DNA of 64,000 bases, taken from assembly GCA_001643675.2 (NCBI GenBank), contig LSRY02000001.1, positions 1,483,501 to 1,547,500 on the forward strand. The letters are read 5' to 3'. The translations under genes and the position numbers were made by a program. Source of the stretch: Monocercomonoides exilis (lineage: Eukaryota > Preaxostyla > Oxymonadida > Polymastigidae). The notes under the pieces were generated by a model. The model was given only the letters and a program-made list of their open reading frames with translations. It did not search any database and was not told the DNA's origin. Positions 38,376 through 49,057 of this stretch are shown here, in pieces (the stretch's first letter is position 1; the number at the start of each line of letters is the position of its first letter).

Positions 38376-39070
38376 AAACGCAGTGAGACAGGTTTGCTCC
38401 GAGATAATGAGTATTAATATAAATTATGGGCGGTTTAAGTGAGAACTTCGCCCTCACCAAAATGACGTGGAAAAAAGGGCGAAATAAAATACAAAACAAT
38501 AACATTAATAATTGTCAAATGAAATAATGCATTGTCCGCTTCACTTCACCACCGACTTCGCCTTTTGCCTTGGTCACGAAGACCAGAGGGCAGGGGACAT
38601 TGCCCCTCGGAGCTGTCTCCTGCTGTCAGTGCAGGGATTTCGTGAGGCGAGTGTTCTGTTCGGAGCAGAAAGAAAAACCACTCTCGCTTTCACGAGGCGT
38701 GGAAAAGAAAACTGCATGTGATGTTCTCTGCCTCCCGCTCTTCTGTTGCATCAGCAGAGCAATCCTAATCATCATACACTGCAAATTAAAAATTCAATTC
38801 TTTTCTGTAAAAACAATGATAATCTTGAAAGGAGTGGGATTATTCTTGAAGTTATTTGTTCGTTTTCATGTTTCTCTAAACCGGTTCTGGGTGTACATTA
38901 ATTTCTTCGGGCGATTGGTCTTTCGGTCTCTCCTTCCCTGTCTCGCCCTTTTTTCACGTCATCTCTCCACGAACTTCAGGTTCACCTTCGCACCCAGCCG
39001 CATATTGTCTCTCCATCCGCATCCCTATTATCTCGGAGCAAACCTGTCTCACTGCGTTTTTATCAATTCG
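38365..39070. repeat. Left sub-element bounded by a 44-bp perfect inverted repeat
   Basis: 38365-38408 is repeated exactly in inverse at 39027-39070. Similarity continues patchily inward: both sides have an ATGACGTG block followed by A-run and GGGCGA (38462-38482 against ~38940-38965). This 706-bp unit looks like a short MITE-like copy or an inverted end of the larger element. Open frames inside have no recognisable product. Confidence 0.8.
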
Positions 39071-39726
39071 CAATGGAGCGAATCTGCAAACGCAAGGAGC
39101 AGGTTTGCTCCTCAATAATGAGTCTTGAAAGCCCTTTTCCAAATATTTATTTTGATTTAATTATATTTTTATTTATTAATTTATTTATTAGTACTGATCT
39201 TAAACCCTCTTGCCTAGCACGTCCTCGTGCGGCGGATGTTTAGAGAGCATGCGGATGAAGATGCGGTTCCTGTCTCTACTCCCTTCCTTTCTTGGGGTGT
39301 TTCCGAGGCGTAATCGACCGGGAATTCGTTTCTCTTGAGTTATTTATCATCCAACCGAGATATCTCACCCCCTGCTTCCTCCGGTCTGTGCGCATCTTCC
39401 TCTCTCTGAGGCAGTGTGTTTTCTTCTAGTCAGCTCTCTTCTGTTGCTGAGAATTATGAGCGGTGTTCTCCTAAACTAGGGTGGTCGGGATGAGTTGTGT
39501 TGTGATTGAGTTCTTTCTCTTCGCTTTATCTCTTCTCAAAGCTTAAAGTCTCGTTTCTTTGACCGCTTTCTCCTTTTCTCATATCTTCTTCTCCCCAAGC
39601 TTCTGATGTATTTTGGTGAAATCTCTCATCTCTAATTTTCCTTTCTCTATCCTCATCCGACCTTCCTTCCTCTATTTATATCCCACTTTTCTTCTTCTCC
39701 ACGAGGGGGTTCTTGAAAGTCGATCT

Positions 39727-40646
39727 TCAACAGGATCCATGACATATCTTGAACCAGTTGAATGGTTTAAATTTTCGGTCCACTCTTGATCCTTGTTCCC
39801 CCCTTGCGCGCGTGTTTCTCGCTTTCCAATCCGAGCCTTCTTGTATTGATTTGTGTATTATAACTTTATGTCTAATCGAGAATGTGGTCAAAGCATCGTG
39901 TTTGTCAAACTTTCTTTGAATAATTTCTAATTCTTCTTTTATTCTCTGCAAGTTTGCAGGCTCACCTTCTTTTATATCAACCACACGTGTTCATCTTTTA
40001 AAGTTGTCTTGGAAAAATCCAGTTTACGTTGGAGCGCTTCTTCTGCATCGATGAGAACGTTTGAATGTTTGTAAATATCGATATTTTTTGTCTTCCTTCC
40101 TGTCATCTATATCTGCACTTCTAGTGACACAGTATTCTCTTGTAATGTTGAACGCTCCCTTCTCACTCTCTCCAGCTCAGCTGGCTCTAACGTTGCAAAA
40201 ATAATAATGAGGATGAGTGCTCTCCCCTGGAGAGCTTGTGGGTCTATTGGGTTGGATGTGGTGTCTTCTCATTTAGTAATAATTGTAAAATCCCACATTG
40301 GTTAACATCATTGGTAGTTTCTCGACTTCTCTCCTTCGTAAGTTTCTTGAAATATATCCACTCTTTCACATCATTCGTCTGATGAATCACTCCACTTAAA
40401 AAATTCGTAGTCGATAGGTTATCAATAACTCTTGCCAAAATTCACCAGGCATCTTTCTCGATGAGGTGTCTGTTTTGTCTGTTCGTTCTCATCCAAAAAT
40501 TGTTTAAATATTTGCAGCTGTCTCCACGTATCAATTTTGTTCTTTTGATTAGTCAATATGGTAGCTGATATATCCTCTACTCCTACATCTTCTCCTCCTG
40601 TTTGAAAAAGTTTCCTTCTTATATATTTTCCTCTCCCGTCAAACAC
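39727..40646 (-). pseudogene. Decayed protein-coding remnant inside the inserted element
   Basis: Three open stretches in three different frames lie in succession on -: 40646-40422 (has FQTGGEDVGVEDISATILTN, DTWRQLQIFKQFLDENEQ), 40438-40244 (VIDNLSTTNFLSGVIHQTND, NQCGILQLLLNEKTPHP) and, after about 260 bp broken by stops, 39984-39727 (RIKEELEIIQRKFDKHDALT). Helical, charged composition and close spacing suggest one ancestral protein broken by frameshifts. No catalytic motif of a known transposase, recombinase or polymerase is visible; this could be the lost mobility gene (inference). Confidence 0.35.
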
Positions 40647-40761
40647 TAATTATTTTTCATGGGGGAGAATTCAAGTCATCATTTCTCATCTCTAAAAAAG
40701 GTCAATCCGATGTTTCTTAATAACGGACTAGCACTGTCTATCCTTCTGGCATTTCTCTTTA

Positions 40762-40797
<36 letters not shown>

Positions 40798-41817
40798 ACT
40801 CTCTTCAGAGAGGATAGTCTCCAAATAATTCTTCAGGGCACCGGAGCAATCGTGTCTGAAATATAATCTAGTCTTCTCGGTGCGAATATTTGAAATGTCT
40901 CTTTAACTTTTTCCACTCTCAGTACATTGTCCGGTTTCTTCTAAGTCCGGCTGAGTGCGTCTATCGGTATTTTTGCTGAGATATGTTGATTCTTCTTCAA
41001 TTTTCATCACGCTGCACTATGCGGCTTATTTCTGTATCCGTCTCTCGAAGTCTATAGCGGTCTCATGCTCTGTCTTCTCCTCGCGTTTTTTCGCGGATTC
41101 ACTTCTTCAATATTCTCGTGAAATTTCGTGGTTACTATATCTACACCTGACTCGCGAAAATGCACTGTCCCTTATCTAATTATCGATTCGCAATCTCTCT
41201 CGACTGCTTTCTCTATCCTTCTCTCACAGCAAACTCAGCTTTTTCTTCCTTCAAACCCTTTCGATCAAAAGCAATTTGTAACTCCCCTATCATCTCGCGA
41301 CAATACACAGCAATCTTTTATCTCTCCGTCCCGTTGTATTTCGCGGTTTCACTTTTGTGATTATTTCTCTCATATTGAATCGTATTCTATCTTATTATAA
41401 ATTGATGATATTTCACTCTTTCAGTTTTGATATGTTGTTGTAATGCAGCTTGTCAATATTTACTTTGCGAAGGCCTCTCTAATTACTGAGTTTTCTATCT
41501 TAATTATCATCTCGCTGTGAAGCGCGGTTCTCTGCTATCTCTACTCTCATGATCTCAAGACTTCACGTTGTCTTGTTCCTCGTAAATATCTCTTTATTTT
41601 GTGCAGCTTCATTTCAATTATCTAAATCTTTATTGTTATAAAATTATCCTTCCATTTATATCTCGCTGTAATATGTGTATCGATTCTCACAGATATCTTT
41701 GTTATGCATATATGTGTATATTTTGTTTTCACATTTATCCGTATCTCGAAAAGCTGCTCATCTCTTCTCCTTAATAATCTTTTCTTCGTTATAAGTTAAT
41801 TCTCTTCTTATCCATAT

Positions 41818-42087
41818 CTCGCGGCAAAGCGCGGCTCTCTCTTCTCTCTTTTCTCTCTCTCCTCTCTTGGTCTCGCGGCAAAGCGCGGCTCTCTCTTCTC
41901 TCTCTCCTCTCTCTCCTCTCTTGGTCTCGCGGCAAAGCGCGGCTCTCTCTTCTCTCTTTTCTCTCTCTCCTCTCTTGGTCTCGCGGCAAAGCGCGGCTCT
42001 CTCTCCTCTCTTTTCTCTCTCTCCTCTCTTGGTCTCGCGGCAAAGCGCGGCTCTCTCTCCTCTCTTTTCTCTCTCCTCTCTCTATCT
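41818..42087. repeat. Tandem array of five 54-bp units
   Basis: Units start CTCGCGGCAAAGCGCGGCTC at 41818, 41872, 41926, 41980 and 42034, each followed by a CT-rich run ending TTGGT. Because 54 is divisible by three the array is open on both strands (an 18-residue repeat), but there is no start context or conservation to call it coding. Confidence 0.95.
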
Positions 42088-42455
42088 TGCGTACAAGAAC
42101 AGATTAATATTCTTTCTCTTTTCTTATGATCACAAGATATAACTAGGTTTGATTCTTCATAATTTAGGTTTGAATATGCACAGCTTCAATTTGATTTAAT
42201 TAATTTACAACTGTTATAAAATTATACTTGTATTAAAGAATCGCTGCAGTATGTGTATTGATCTTCACAAATATTTTTGCAAAATATATATGTATATGGT
42301 TTGTTGCTGCGTTAATCCATATTTCGCGGAACTACCCTATTCCTTTCCCTTGTTATCTTCTTTCGGGATTTTGTAGTATATCTATTTATTTCTATCTCGC
42401 TGAAAACCGTTGCTCTTCTTTCCTTTCAAAACGAATCATGATCTCGCGATAGAAC

Positions 42456-42459
<4 letters not shown>

Positions 42460-42511
<52 letters not shown>
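42460..42511. repeat. (TA)26 microsatellite
   Basis: Uninterrupted TA dinucleotides inside the inserted element. Confidence 0.97.
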
Positions 42512-42514
<3 letters not shown>

Positions 42515-43262
42515 ATTGTCACGTATTAACAAAATTTTGTATTTATGCAACTATCTTTTGGAAATTCGCAGTTTCATTATAAGTAATTATCTTTTTGCAG
42601 TAACTAAATTCTTCCTTAATAGAATTCTTGCAGCAATGTGTGCATAAATCCTCCTCCATTCTATCAATATCAAGCGATTTATTATTAATATTTTTTATAT
42701 TCAACTGCATCTCGTAATTCTTCGTAGCTCTTGTTCCTGATTAGTCAATTTTTCTTTGATTTTGTTAAATTTTTATCTCGCTGCTTGCTTGGCTCATTTT
42801 CCTAATAAATTAACAAAATATTATGTAGTTTCATTTTCTTTGAATTTCTATTAAAATACATATCTTCATTTTACACAAATATCTCACAATTTTCATAATT
42901 TCAGTTTTCAGTTATGCAGCTTCTGTTCTCAATGCTATCTCTTCATACTACGCAGCCCTCTGTTCAACACTCTCAGCTGTGCACTTCCTTCCATTAAGAT
43001 GAAGCATTTCAAGCTCAGGTCCTGGTTCATTCTTCAATCATATTTTCCTCTCTTACCAGTTCCAAAAATAAATCAAAATCTTTTCCAACGCTGTCTCTGA
43101 ATTTTTTGTAACAGGCAGTTGCTTCTTTATTATTGCGGACAATGAAGCTCTTCTTTGAATTATAGAATTGGCGAAGTAAGATCTTAAACCGCCCATAATT
43201 TATATTAATACTCATTATTGAGGAGCAAACCTGCTCCTTGCGTTTGCAGATTCGCTCCATTG

Positions 43263-44480
43263 CGAATCGATAATACAATGTTTCTGCCTTTGAGTTATTG
43301 TTGGACGCAAATCAATTGCACCTGCATCATTTCCGGATGAACAATTTTGAAAAAAGCAATCATCAACGATTGGTTGAACACAGATGTTTTCGATCATGAT
43401 TCCGCCTCCCCCGCAATTTGTTGTAGCTTCAGCTGAGCATTGAATAAATAAAGAATGAAGAACAATGCATTCAGCTATTTTCAAGGCGTAAATTCCACCA
43501 CCTCTTGTCGACGAAGCATTGCATCTCGTAAAAGAAGAATTCTCAACTGTGAGAATGGTGCTTGTGTTGTCATGAACATAAAGAGCGCCTCCTTGTGGGG
43601 ATGTGCAATCTTCCCATTCACACAACGAAAAGGATTGGCTTTCTGTTGTGTTCAGTTTTTCCTTTTTCTGAAGAGCATTCATTTCTCTTTTCCCAAAGTT
43701 TATTGTCATATTTTTGCAGATGAATTCATGTGAAGAATATGATCCACTCGAGATCCCTCCTTCAAAGACATTCACACACGAATAAATGAGACAGTTCTCC
43801 ATTGAACTTCGAAAACATGAATGTTCCACAAAATGATCGCTATTCGCGGCATATTTCACAGACATGTTCCTGAAGGCACAATTAATGATCTGTTCAATTT
43901 TGCTCTTTCCTGATAATAGGAAATTGTCTGAAGATGAGATGCCCAGGTCTGTGATGATGGAATTGCTCAAAATGGCTGAATTGGAATCATCAGATGAAAA
44001 TATGAGACTGGACGGATTAAGATTTTTTGGGGGGATCAAACTCAAATTCACCATTTCTATTGACCCACTTTGCAAAACAAAGGGAGATTCCGATTTTTGG
44101 TGGAAAATGCATGAATCAATCAAAATGGCTGATTTGTCATAAATTCGCATTGATGGCGACAACGTATATTCAAATGCTATATTTTTCAGTCCAACTGAAG
44201 AATTGGCAAATGTGAAAAATGTGCCAATTACTGAAGAAATTCCTGAATGCAAAACTTTCTTTTCTAAAATATTTCTCTGTTCATCCAAGGAACAAATATT
44301 GTTATTTGAGGAATAAAGCTTATCTTCTGGCACAACTCCATAAAGATAATTATAAAATTTGTAAGAAATAAAAGTTTTCCAATCATTGTGCTTTTTCAAT
44401 GTGGCAGTTCCAATTTTGTCTTGTCCATTCAACGCTTTTGTCAGGAAAAGAAATGCCAAAAGAAACAAATACATGTTCAT
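43263..44480 (-). pseudogene. N-terminal part of the split beta-helix membrane protein
   Basis: Starts MNMYLFLLAFLFLTKALNGQ, a clear signal peptide, then about 385 residues of beta-helix repeats with the family pattern of short strands, Asn/Ser turns and paired Cys (FRSSMENCLIYSCVN, GGALYVHDN, RGGGIYALK, GGGGIMIEN). It reads QRQKHC at the element border; with the element and one 11-mer removed the next residues come from 38375 downward (YFESCKANHT). The reading frame is then continuous for about 2346 codons to the TAG at 32542. As it stands the frame enters the element and stops at 43215. The protein would be secreted to the surface and anchored by the C-terminal membrane helix; adhesion or sensing is speculative. 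I see no intron. Confidence 0.8.
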
Positions 44481-47400
44481 CTGAAATAAAAATCAATTTG
44501 ATCTGATGGATTTAATGTTTTTTAATTGAACAAACTTAGCATTATTGTTATTTATTTTTATTGAAAGCTAAACGAAAATCAATGAGTTTTTTGATTTCAA
44601 CATTCGTTTTTCACAAATGGAAATGTAATGATTTTCACCATTAATAGAAGTTCTGAATGAAGATGGGGTGGGTGAACTGAATTCAATTTTTGATAATAAT
44701 ATATTAATACAACAGAAAACAAATTGCAAGTGATGAAACCCTGCAACTATTTGCAATTTTAACCAAAAAGAAGATTCAAAAAAACAACACTTTTGAAGGT
44801 TTTTCACTTGATTGAAGCCTTTCATTGTTTTGATTCAAAATTGAGCAAAGAAAACATGAGAAAAAACTCCTGGGGGAAGTGGCGTCTTTCGGTAAAGTTG
44901 AAAAGAGTGTTGGAATGTCTCGATATGTTGAATCAATGTTTTCACCGAAGTTCTCATCCAATGCATTGGAAAATGTTCAGGCTAAAGAATGAGTTTTATT
45001 TTGTGCAGGGTTATGCATAACAAAAAAATTATTTTGGATGTTTGTTTGTTTGTCTGACCTTTTTATCAAAATGAACATTTGAAAACCTACTTTTAGAAGA
45101 TATTTTGAGTATTTCTTTTGGTGAAAAAGAAAATAGTTAACGCATCAATAAATTCATTTAAATGCACAATTTGTTTCTTTGAGTGGGGTGGAGAGGGAGG
45201 AAATGAAAGTTTTCTGTTGAAATTATATTGTTGCGGTTGATTCAAAAGTGCAAAATACAGTCCAAACTGGATTTAGTTACATCGCATATTATCACATTAA
45301 TTAAAAATTACATTTTTGTGTGCAATATCAATTTTTTTATTAATATTTCATTTATCATTCATCGCATTCAATCACAGTGAAATTTTCACATTATCACATT
45401 TTTTATTATTAAAAATGATTTTTTATGAAAAATCTGTTTTTTAATTGAAAATTTCGATTTTCATTGTCTAAATTTTTTTGAAAAGTTCCTTTTGTTAAAT
45501 TTTCAAATAAAACTAAAAATTCATTTTTCGATCAAATTTCTGTTTTCACTCACCAAATTTTGCTGTTATAAAAACAAAATCTTGACAATGTTTGCATTTC
45601 CCTTTTAGTGAATTTTCATGATTTGGAAAGAAAATTTGATCGAAATTAGAATTTTCAATTCAATTTGAAAATTAAACAAAAGGAATTTATCAAAAAAATT
45701 AAGACATATATTATCCAAAAAATTTTTTTTAAAAATAATCTTAATAAAGTGTATTAATGATAAAAATTATTTTTTTTTTCAGAAAAATAGTTTTCATGAA
45801 GAAGTTCTGAAACAAAAAAGTTCTTCCAAAATTAATTATTAATAAAAAACGTTTTTTTTTTCCTATGAAAACCGACTCATTTGAAATAACAATAGATTAT
45901 TGTCGCAAAAAGACGTTCAAAAAATTATGTGATAATATCCAATTTTGACTTAACAATAAATAATATTCATTTGATGTTCCAAAAATGGAATTTTTTTGAA
46001 TATTGTTGATGAATTGTTTATTATTTTTTATATATGTGATTATTTTTGAAAATATATTTTTACTCACTATATTTTTGTTCAAAAAATTCTCTTGAATATA
46101 AACAAATGAACTGTGAACAGTGAAAGAGCATATTTGAGACATTTTCATCTTTAATTTGGTTGAAACATTTGTTTTAAATAAAGGTGATGATTTTAGCATT
46201 TGAATACAAAACCTCTTCCTAATGACAAACAACATGTGAAAAATCTTAATCCCGAAAAAAGTTATGATTTCAAAAACAATCATCCATGTCATATTTTGTC
46301 GACATAAAGTTATTTCTCTTTCAAAATTGTCCATAAATTTTTGATAAATGAACATTGAAAAGTTTTTTTTTATTTCTTATTTTTTTTCCTAGAATATCAT
46401 CTGAATTATCGTTATTCAAAATGATCACAATGTTTTTTTTTAATGTATGAAGTATACTTTTGCAACTAAATACAACCTTAAAAGAAAAAATAATGAGAAA
46501 ATAATTATGATTTTTTCAACTATCACACAAGTTTTTCAATCTGCATGTTTGAAATAACTTGCATTTAAGAAAAAAATTTTAAATGCTTTTTAATATTTTG
46601 TTTCTCTATTTTTTTAATACCAATCTCAATTTTTGAATGTAAAATGAAGGCTATCAAAAACAATAACTTGCATTTTCACACATAAAACACTAATCCTAAT
46701 AGAAATTATTCTTTTTTTAAAATCTCAACCAAATAATTCACTCAATGAAAATTAGAAATATATTTTTTTCAAATAAGTAGTTTTTAATCTTGCGTTCATG
46801 GGCTTCACCATTTTTCATATTCAATCCGTTTAACAAATAAATTAATTATTAAAATAGAAAAAAAATAGTTTTCCAAATAAAGGAAAAGTTGTTTTGCCAA
46901 CATATAACACTTTCAATGATGATATTTTTACTCACTCAACGTTGTTCCGCTTCGCCTTTTTAAAGTTTACTCTATCATTCCAAAAATGTCTAAAAATTTT
47001 TTGTTGAATAATGTTTGTTTTTATTCATAAGTGAAAGTTGAAAAAGATTAATTTTAATCTCATTTTTTTTTGTTCAAAAAATGAATATTTCACTTCATAA
47101 AAACCACATAAACATCATCAGAATTCCTGTTGGCACAGCATTTCACATAATTCACATACGCAATTACAAAGAAGAAAAAAATATTAAGCACATATTTTCA
47201 TGCTGCATTTCGCTTAAAGTTTTTAGAAAATATTCAGAATTTTAAGAAGCATTATATTTTTGATACTATTTTCATTTTTTCAAACAAGCATTGAGAAGTT
47301 GCAAAAAGCAATCCAAAAGAATAAAAGAATTATTGTTTAACATTTACAATATTATTGGGAAGTGATTGTTTTCTAAACCTGCTTTGACGAAGGATATCAT

Positions 47401-47500
47401 GCAGATTGGTCTTTGTTGAAATGAAATAGCTTTTTGTGAAGTGAAAAGGATGTGATCATTCACCAAAACATCAGTAATAAGAAAGACTGTGAAGTGCATT
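44481..47500. other. Gene-free AT-rich region
   Basis: 3.0 kb with long A/T runs. The longest open frame (45897-46355 on -, 152 aa) is Phe/Ile/Asn/Lys-rich, matching random translation of AT-rich DNA. The first part contains the promoter of the split beta-helix gene. Nothing else supported. Confidence 0.6.
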
Positions 47501-48936
47501 TCAAAGCTTCAACTTCTTTGCTTTTGTTGTAGTTATTTCCATTTCTCCTCCGGATGATTCATCTCGCTTCCTCTTTTTTGTCCCCCAACCACCTGCAGTT
47601 GAAAAAGCATTATCCTCACTTTCTGATCTTTTTCTTTTTTTGCCTTGTTTGCCTCCTTCGCTTGAACTTCCATCAGCTTGCATAATTGCTTGTTGAGCAG
47701 TTTTCTCCATCCCTTTCATGAAGCCAACAGTTCTCCGAAGGCCTTTCATTCCATCTCCTGTGAGCACAACATTGTGTGCGCCCATCCTCTTCAGCTGTTC
47801 AAATGCACCAACTTTAGCAGCTTCTTCTTTTTCCCTGCGAGTTTGTGCTTTTGCTCCCCCTGCTGCTGCTCTCATTGTCAGCTCTTCTGCTTTCTTTTTG
47901 GCATCTTCATCTAACTCTGCCATATCCACAGAGTGTCCGCCAAGTGCAATTCTTTTGATGGAATCTTCTCGTTCTCTGCGAAGATCCTCAAGCATTCTCC
48001 CTTTTCTCTCCACAGATTTCATCTTTTGTCTTTTCTTTTCCTTTCCTCTTTCTCTATCTCGTTCGCTGCTTGTCTTCTCCTTTTCTGTTTTTTCAATTGT
48101 CTTCATATGATCTTTAATTTCTTCTGGAGCAAGACGTGCTGCTGTACTTACGGCAACAGCTTCTGCATCAATTTTCAACGAGGCTTCAGGAGCAGTTGTA
48201 GTTGGAGTGGTTGTTGTTGGAATGACCGTATGAGTTGTAAACGAATATGATGATAATGAATCCAATTTGGATGAAATTGCAGTCCACATGGCGATTAAAG
48301 CTGTGTGCTCTTCTGCTAATGGATCAACTTCTTTTAATCCCATCACCTCTTCCTTGTACTTTTGAGTATACAACTCACCCAAACCAAGTGTTGATTTTTG
48401 TGCACTTACAGTCGGAAGCATAGCGCGTAAAGAAGGTCGACGAATGATTTTCCGTACGACGCTATCAAAAAGATTCTTCAAAATTGAAATGTTTTTAAAA
48501 AACCGCGTTTTCAATTAACACATACTTCACGAACTCGAGCTTTAATTAATTCCTCAATTGATGTTGTAGTTTCTTCAGTTATTGTTGGAGGCATCTAAGG
48601 TTTAATAATAGCATCACATAAAATGTTATAAAAGTAAAACGAAGAAATGAACGAAAAAAACATTGCACACTCTCGTAGCCGTTTCAAATTCAGTAATTTC
48701 TTCTAAAAGACTATCCTTTGGTCTTTTTGGAGCAATTACTTCTCCAGTTAAATGCCATTGCTTTTCTGCAACGAGCTGTTCCTCAACTGCAGCAATTTTT
48801 TTTGCTCTTGCTTGCTTCGCGAGCTCAAAAGAAGATAATTCTGAAAAAAAGTTGTAAAACAAATAAATGTTAATCTATATTCGTTAATTAAAGCTTTAAA
48901 ACCTTCTGAGTGCTTCGAAGAGCGTCTTTTATCCAT
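47501..48936 (-). CDS. MPP10: U3 snoRNP protein Mpp10 homologue (short form)
   Basis: Four exons: 48936-48903, 48840-48671, 48594-48526, 48475-47501 (415 aa). Mpp10 is a scaffold of the small-subunit processome in nucleolar pre-rRNA cleavage. The conserved C-terminal half is clear: WHLTGEVIAPKRPKDSLLEE, then MPPTITEETTTSIEELIKAR, VVRKIIRRP, KSTLGLGELYTQKYKEEV, SSKLDSLSSYSF and LAPEEIKD, ending in a Lys/Arg-rich nuclear tail. Exon boundaries fall between these blocks. The long acidic N-terminal region of yeast and human Mpp10 (about 300 residues) is absent: the ATG at 48936 has an in-frame stop upstream with no earlier ATG, so the gene appears truncated or reduced. It diverges from GPI8 across 121 bp. 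Confidence 0.88.
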
Positions 48937-49057
48937 TGATGATCTTAACCATTTCTTATCTTTTTTGCAATTTAATCGAGTTTTCTGTTGAACTAACGTT
49001 TATACCCTGAACATCTTTCAATTTTTTTAAAAAAGTTACTTTTGCAATATTTCAAAA
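48937..49057. promoter_or_regulatory. Divergent intergenic spacer (MPP10 / GPI8)
   Basis: 121 bp separates two start codons on opposite strands, so it must hold both core promoters. AT-rich; no specific motif recognised. Confidence 0.5.

Larger units (their letters stand above)
41000..42810. repeat. Degenerate satellite-like array around the 54-bp repeat
   Basis: Diverged ATCTCGC(T/G)G...GCTCT motifs recur at about 41288, 41508, 41660, 41735, 42393, 42432, 42705 and 42773. A longer block (GCAGCTTCA..., GTTATAAAATTAT..., then a TATGTGTAT segment) recurs near 41603 and 42178, suggesting a higher-order period of roughly 575 bp. Boundaries are approximate. Confidence 0.5.
38365..43273. mobile_element. 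Inserted element with inverted-repeat ends, splitting a beta-helix gene
   Basis: The outer ends match as inverted repeats: 38391-38439 against 43231-43183 (49 bp, three mismatches), starting GGTTTGCTCC and ending GGGCGGTTTAAG. Both outer borders carry an 11-bp direct repeat, CGAATTGATAA (38365-38375) and CGAATCGATAA (43263-43273), consistent with a target-site duplication. Removing 38376-43273 joins the two gene halves in frame. Internally, 39027-39059 is the inverse of the left end and 39071-39123 the inverse of the right end, separated by one inverted copy of the 11-mer (39060-39070). Composition differs from the host gene: pyrimidine-rich on +, with tandem repeats and no long open frame. 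No transposase is recognisable, so it is either a non-autonomous or a decayed DNA element; superfamily unknown. Confidence 0.8.
39060..43273. repeat. Right sub-element bounded by a 64-bp inverted repeat
   Basis: 39060-39123 is the inverse of 43210-43273 with one mismatch (in the 11-mer). Contents: decayed coding sequence (39727-40646, -), CT-rich DNA (40760-40805), an array of ATCTCGC-containing repeats (about 41000-42800) and a TA microsatellite. The two ends diverge just inside the repeat on the left (after AATAATGAGT), so only the right end keeps the longer GGGCGGTTTAAG-containing terminus. Confidence 0.75.

Noticed and set aside
41818-42087. Regularly spaced repeats resembling a CRISPR array
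   Set aside because: The 54-bp units are contiguous tandem repeats without unique spacers, inside a eukaryotic element.
41789-42142. Open frames encoding an 18-residue repeat protein
   Set aside because: Both strands stay open only because the 54-bp unit is a multiple of three. No start context, splice sites or conservation.
38376-43273. Treating the 4.9-kb block as a large intron of the beta-helix gene
   Set aside because: The borders lack a GTNTG donor and AG acceptor in the right positions, while inverted repeats and a flanking direct repeat are present.
45897-46355. A 152-residue frame on -
   Set aside because: Phe/Ile/Asn/Lys content is that expected from random AT-rich DNA; no motif or splice structure.
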